Position numbers and translations under genes: made by a program. DNA of 64,000 bases from Odobenus rosmarus divergens (lineage: Eukaryota > Chordata > Mammalia > Carnivora > Odobenidae). This document shows positions 59,312-64,000 of the stretch, piece by piece. Numbering within the stretch: position 1 is the first letter of the stretch; each line of letters opens with the position of its first letter. The stretch is from the NCBI RefSeq assembly GCF_000321225.1, contig NW_004450302.1, positions 5,132,393 to 5,196,392 of the forward strand, given 5' to 3'. The notes under the pieces were generated by a model. The model searched no databases. It worked only from the letters and a program-made list of their open reading frames with translations, and was not told the DNA's origin.

Positions 59312-59894
59312 TGTCCACCTCGAATTTTAAAGTAAATGCAGACAAATTATCTCATGGTTAAAATGTCTATGTAAATTAGATTTAAACCTGTAGAAATGAT
59401 CATCAGTTCCTCTAGCCTAAGTATTATCCATTTCCATCTTCCTCTCCACTCCAACATAAGAATAAATTATAGCGTATTGACCTCAGTCTATTTACTTGAA
59501 ACCCTTAAATGATTTATTTCTGTATTCTATTAAAATTAAACAGAAAACTTGTTATTTTGTATTGTTATATCCAGATGTATCGTTGATAACTAATTATATA
59601 AATCAAAACAAGAACACTAAAATATATTACCTATGACTAGTAGACAACCACAACATTTCAAAGATGGTCCAAACATTAAGTTATCCACTTCCCCACTTAT
59701 GAACTGGGAATTAAACAAGCCAGGACGCCAATAAGAAATCCAAAGGATATCTTCCCAAAGGGATTGTTTGTTACACCCAACTCTGCAAAACTACATAGGC
59801 TTTCAGATAGCTAAGTTTGTTTTTTTTCCCCTGGTTCTCAGACTAGCAATATATAGGCAATTAAAAAGGCAGGGGGCAGGAGGGGCACACGAAA

Positions 59895-60265
59895 TGCAGA
59901 ATGTCCATATAATGGAGTATTATTCAGCCCTAAAAGGAATGAAGTACTACTGATACATACTACATCATGGAAGAACCTTATGCTAAGAAGCCAGTTACAA
60001 AAGACCACATATTGTATGATTCCATTTACATGAAATGTCCAGAATAGACAAACCTGTAGAAACACAAAATAGACTAGTGATTGCCAGGGGCTAGGGGGAA
60101 GCAGGGAATGAGGAGTGACTGTTAACAGGTATAGGTTTCTATTTGGAGTGGTGAGAGTGATGGAATTAAGACCGTTGTGATGGTTGTACAACCTTGAGAA
60201 TATACTAAAAACCACTGATTTGTATACTCTAAAATGGTAGATTTTATAGTATATGAATTATATTT
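59895..60265 (+). mobile_element. L1M 3' fragment
   Basis: CCATATAATGGAGTATTATT, TTGTATGATTCCATTTACAT and ACTCTAAAATGGTAGATTTT. Confidence 0.88.
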
Positions 60266-60269
60266 ATTT

Positions 60270-60352
60270 TTTTATTTTTAAGTAGGCTCTATGCTTGAAC
60301 TCATAACCCTAAGTTTAAGTCACAGGCTCTACCAGCTGAGCCAGCCAGAGGC
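60270..60352 (-). mobile_element. Short Can-SINE
   Basis: AGTAGGCTCTATGCTTGAAC to CAGCTGAGCCAGCCAGAGGC; diverged. Confidence 0.8.
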
Positions 60353-60819
60353 AGTGTGGTTTATATTTTTTTTTAAAAGGGAGAGATGTCATTCAAAACC
60401 TATCCCTAACACAAGCATCAGAAAATTACATCTTAATTTAATAGTAACCTATCTTTTAAAGGAAAAGACATCAAATGATAAGAGAACAAAAGAAAATCTC
60501 AACACTTAGTAAATATTTGTTGAATAAATGAATACGCAGTGAATAGTTTTAAAGTGATAACAGCCAGAGTAACCTTGAAGTTATTTAAAAATTAGATTAT
60601 ATAAGAGCACACATTATAAATGCTATATTTTCATTAAAAATTGCCATTGTTTTCTTCCTCAGATAATTCACAAGTAGGAAGAATCAGATGATTGCTCAGC
60701 TTTAGGTACATTCACTCCCTTGCCTCAACACTTGAGCAAAATCATGCAATATCTACTAAAGCTCTTAAGCTAAAGCAAAGACTAACCAGATATTAACCAA
60801 AGCAATTTCCTCTTTTCCT

Positions 60820-61170
60820 TAGACACACTGCTAGATGGCACACTGCAGCCTCTAATAGTTTCTGATAGAGTTATGGCCACTGAAGTAGAAGCAAAAGCTG
60901 TGTGCACCACTCCTAAGGCCTGGCCGGATAAAAACCTTCCACACACAACTGTCCACTCCCTTTCTCCTCCCCTCTACCTTAATGTGAGTATGATGAACTT
61001 GGAGCCAGAAGTTGGAAAGCGCCTGCATCTCCCAAAGGAGCTACCCACCTACTGGAAACACCCATTTTAATATTCACATGAACAAGAAATAACATACAAC
61101 ATTTGAGTCATTATATATGTATTTTGTGGTGTGGTTGCTACAGCAACTAGAGTTACTTTAACTCATACGT
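60820..61170 (+). repeat. Ancient interspersed repeat, family not named
   Basis: CACCACTCCTAAGGCCTGGC, GGATAAAAACCTTCCACACA and TGAACAAGAAATAACATAC follow a mammalian repeat that I know by sequence but cannot name with certainty. This explains the 65-codon frame at 60873. Confidence 0.5.
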
Positions 61171-61484
61171 TAGCTTATAAATATGCATTAAATCCTCTCA
61201 AAAAGCATTCTAAATCATCAAAGGCATGTTACCCCATGGTGATTTTAAACAGTTTATGAATTTGTTATTCTGGATGATTTTCTGAATGTTTTTCTGGCAA
61301 TGATTTTCTCCAATATAAAACCTCCAGCAAGTACCTTGATAGAAACTATCTATGATTGTATTTCATGTTTTCTTTACCTCTACTGTGATTTGAAATATTA
61401 GTATTATCTTTTTAGGTATATAAATTAACCACCGAGATCATGTAACACAAATTCAAAACCTCTCACTTTTCTGAAAATACTTAC

Positions 61485-61529
61485 AATACTCAGCACAACA
61501 CAGTCAATGGACTCCCGCTTTCTCAAGGC
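61485..61529 (-). other. Weaker exon-like segment (45 nt)
   Basis: Acceptor GTGACTTAG and donor ATT|GTAAGTATT enclose 45 bases. One frame is open (ALRKRESIDCVVLSI); the frame expected at this junction has TGA. The donor is strong and the pyrimidine tract moderate. The product is not recognised. Confidence 0.2.
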
Positions 61530-62229
61530 CTAAGTCACATGAAATAAAATAGTGTTTAACAGAGAAGTACTTTTAAATGCTGGGAAGAGCCATCTCTTCA
61601 AAGTCCCGGATGCCACTAGGTAATTGGTAAAGGGAAAAGAAAAGGGAAGTTGAAGGGTCAGTGAAAAGCAGGAAAGAAAGGCCCAACTGGGCAAGGATGG
61701 CAGACATCCGCAAAAGCCTCAAGTACCATAAAGTTAACCTATACCTATTATTGTTGCATTATATGTAAAATGTAGTAAAAGATCGTTTCTTGTTTAATAG
61801 TTCCTATGTGAAACCAAATGTAAAAATGATCTCAGGAAAAATCCTAAAACTTTATCATTTTATTCAAACTAGCCACAACCTGAGATTAACTGGAAATAAA
61901 CAAGATTCTGCTCATCCTTCCCTATCCCAAAACAACAAATAAACGAATCTGCCATTCTTAAAAAAAAACAAAAACAAAAAAACCCTGCTAATATTCTGAA
62001 GAAAAAAAAAATCAAACAAATCAGGGCATCTAAAAAGAAAAGGGGGAAGAGGGCAAGAAAAAAGAAGAATCAAAAGACTAATCCAAATTTGTCCCCTTTT
62101 AATAGCTAATAGAGATCGTTCAGCCTCATTTTAAATGCTCTTTCTTCCCGTCCATCTTTCCAAAGAGTAAGACGACATGATTAAGGCAGGAAGAGCCACC
62201 TGCTCGGCCTGCTCAGAATCAGAGCTTAC

Positions 62230-62310
62230 CTCCTTAGATTGATGGCCTGTGCCAAGTTTGGAACACCTTCCATCTCTGTTGTCTTCTGCCCCATCAGACT
62301 GCTGATAGGC
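62230..62310 (-). other. Exon-like segment of unknown status (81 nt)
   Basis: The minus strand shows a long pyrimidine tract (TTTCTCTTTCTTCCCCCCAT) directly followed by AG, then 81 bases, then donor AAGGAG|GTAAGC. Two frames are open: one reads AYQQSDGAEDNRDGRCSKLG then TGHQSKE, the other PISSLMGQKTTEMEGVPNLA then QAINLR. The third frame, the phase expected before the 51261-51331 exon, meets TGA after five codons. I recognise neither peptide from SPAG9. It may be a poison exon, a non-coding exon or a chance pair of good splice signals. Confidence 0.4.
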
Positions 62311-63430
62311 CTATGGGGGGAAGAAAGAGAAACACACCTGCTAGAATGCCATGTCCAACTCATTATTTGCCTTCTCAAAAGGAATCATCAGTTTTTACTA
62401 TTCATGGAAGGCAGATAATCCAATGGTTATTTGGCCTCAGAAGATTGGCATTGGTCTTTCGGAAGCCTCTCCTTGAACAATTGAGCATCAGAAGTCTCAA
62501 CAGGTAAGAATCAAATGCTGACTTAAGAGCAAACAAATCTCAGACAACCACATCAAAACAATAAAAGCCTCTCCACTGCCAACTAAGTCCTGCACCATGT
62601 CTCTAAAGTTCAAAAGATTTTCAGACAGATAGATGTTATTAATCAAAGACACAATGTGAAATGCTAAAGCATTTTCATGAATTGATGATCATATCCTGAA
62701 AACAGAGTAGAATAACTTCAAGGAATCTCTGTGATAGAGATCTGACCTAGTCTCTGTCTTGAAGATGTTACCTAAGCCATCCACATCAGAAAGTTGACTA
62801 CTCTCCTACCTAAAGTCTCTATGGAGGGAGAGTCCATGCTTTCCCCTAGTACACATTCCTATGTATCACCTTCATGGTCAAGAAATACTTCCTCATGATC
62901 AACCAAAATCAACAAATAACATTTTCTCTAATTTAATCTTCCAAAATTACAGAAAAACAACTTAGCATCTACCTATCCCTTTATGTTTGAAATAATCAAA
63001 TCATTCATTTTTATTCTGTTCTCTAAGCTAAATCGCCATATCCCTTCACCCTTACTAATAAAATTAATTGTCTATGAAAGTTTAGTTCTAGACATTAATT
63101 ATAAACTACAACCTTAAGGTTCTCAATAGACAACACTAGACTACAGAAATGAAAGAGTCCAAATACAGATGAGACATAAAACAGATCTGAAGACCACATA
63201 GGATATTACCTAATGAAGCAGAAGTAATAAAATGTTACTGTTTGCATAAATTATCTTGTGCTTAATTTTCGGCTTTCCCTCTAAAAATAAGCTCCAAAAA
63301 AGGAAACCCATATATAAAGTTTATTAAATATACAGATGTTCTTAATATAGCAATGAATTCAAGTTAAATGGACTAAAAAAGTAACTTTTTTAAAGTAACT
63401 TTCTATATAATGAATTTCATTTTGTAATTT

Positions 63431-63529
63431 TTTTTTTTAAAGTAAGCTCTATGCTCAATGTGGGGCTTGAACTCACGACCTTAAGATCAAGGGTTATACA
63501 TTCTACCAACTGAGCCAACAAGGTGCCCC
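63431..63529 (-). mobile_element. Short Can-SINE
   Basis: AGTAAGCTCTATGCTCAATG to GAGCCAACAAGGTGCCCC; flanks TCATTTTGTAATTTTT and TCATTCTGTCATTTTT. Confidence 0.86.
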
Positions 63530-64000
63530 TCATTCTGTCATTTTTTTTAAAGTCAGGAGATATATGAAACTCCTGAAGTTACCTTACTAAAAATATGCTT
63601 TCAACAAAAATACCAATCAACAGTTTTCTACTTTAATCACTCTAAAAATAATGTAGAAGGGACTATTAACAAGAAAACATTAAAATGGAAAAAGTGGCCT
63701 ATTGCAATATTATTCAAATTTTCAGAATATTAATATTGCCAATCACAAAGGACGGTAAAGGGGCTAATAAAGCTTTTTATCGACTGAAGGTATTTTTTTT
63801 ACGTGATCTGAAAAACAGTGACAGAAAATATTTAAGCCCAACTATTAACTTTGGTATGAATCTATACCTGGTACCTTAAAAGTCTATATCCATTACCTAC
63901 TTTTTCTTCTTTGTTGTGAAAATTCTCAATTGATCAATCACATCATTAACAGACAGACCTTGCTTATAAATAATCCCCAAAATGGAAGTCTGCTCTAATC

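Larger units (their letters stand above)
51332..64000 (-). other. SPAG9 large upstream intron (partial)
   Basis: At least 12.6 kb. It includes L1 pieces in both orientations, an MLT1-type LTR, MIR, about ten SINEs and two exon-like segments of unknown status (61485-61529, 62230-62310). 51700-53160, 58020-58500, 61180-61480 and 62320-63430 hold nothing else I can name. Confidence 0.75.

Noticed and set aside
60873..61070. 65-codon frame MATEVEAKAV...
   Set aside because: It falls inside an ancient repeat that occurs widely in mammals.

Overview
This is an AT-rich stretch of carnivoran nuclear DNA. More than sixty tRNA-derived Can-SINE copies (heads such as GGCGCCTGGGTGGCTCAGT, CT-rich middle, AATAAAATCTTAAA tail) lie in both orientations. 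The subfamilies present suggest an arctoid caniform (bear, seal or mustelid group), but that narrower placement is inference.

The only functional gene I can support is SPAG9 (JIP4/JLP, the JNK-interacting and motor-adaptor scaffold), read on the minus strand. Twelve internal coding exons lie, in transcription order, at 51261-51331, 44643-44737, 39103-39253, 27701-27742, 21646-21853, 20826-20925, 14073-14194, 7710-7767, 6278-6430, 5728-5779, 3364-3494 and 813-869. All have AG/GT borders and their phases join without a break, giving 1,240 nt or about 413 codons. They run from the coiled coil after the N-terminal RH1 region, through the JNK docking segment and leucine zipper, to the RH2 domain. 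The exons for the extreme N-terminus lie beyond 64000 and those for the C-terminal WD-like half lie before position 1.

At 43772-43932 there is an alternative first exon. It encodes the hydrophobic N-terminus of the short, testis-type SPAG9 isoform and splices in phase to exon 39103-39253. Upstream of its ATG are a perfect CRE palindrome (44089-44096), a CCAAT box (44215-44219) and an overlapping upstream ORF. Two exons have lengths divisible by three and can be used or skipped without a frameshift: the 42-nt microexon and the 57-nt exon at 813-869.

The rest is intron: Can-SINEs, L1 fragments of several ages, MIR and L2 relics, an MLT1-type LTR, old hAT elements, (CA)n tracts and one processed pseudogene of the copper chaperone ATOX1 (about 18845-19270) that has lost both metal-binding cysteines. 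I found no bacterial-type system, CRISPR array or new multi-gene system. The most notable items are an unexplained 81-nt exon-like segment at 62230-62310 that would act as a poison exon in the expected phase, SINEs sitting against two constitutive splice sites, a GC-rich exon block at about 6085-6430, and a SINE that appears to carry a 3' transduction.
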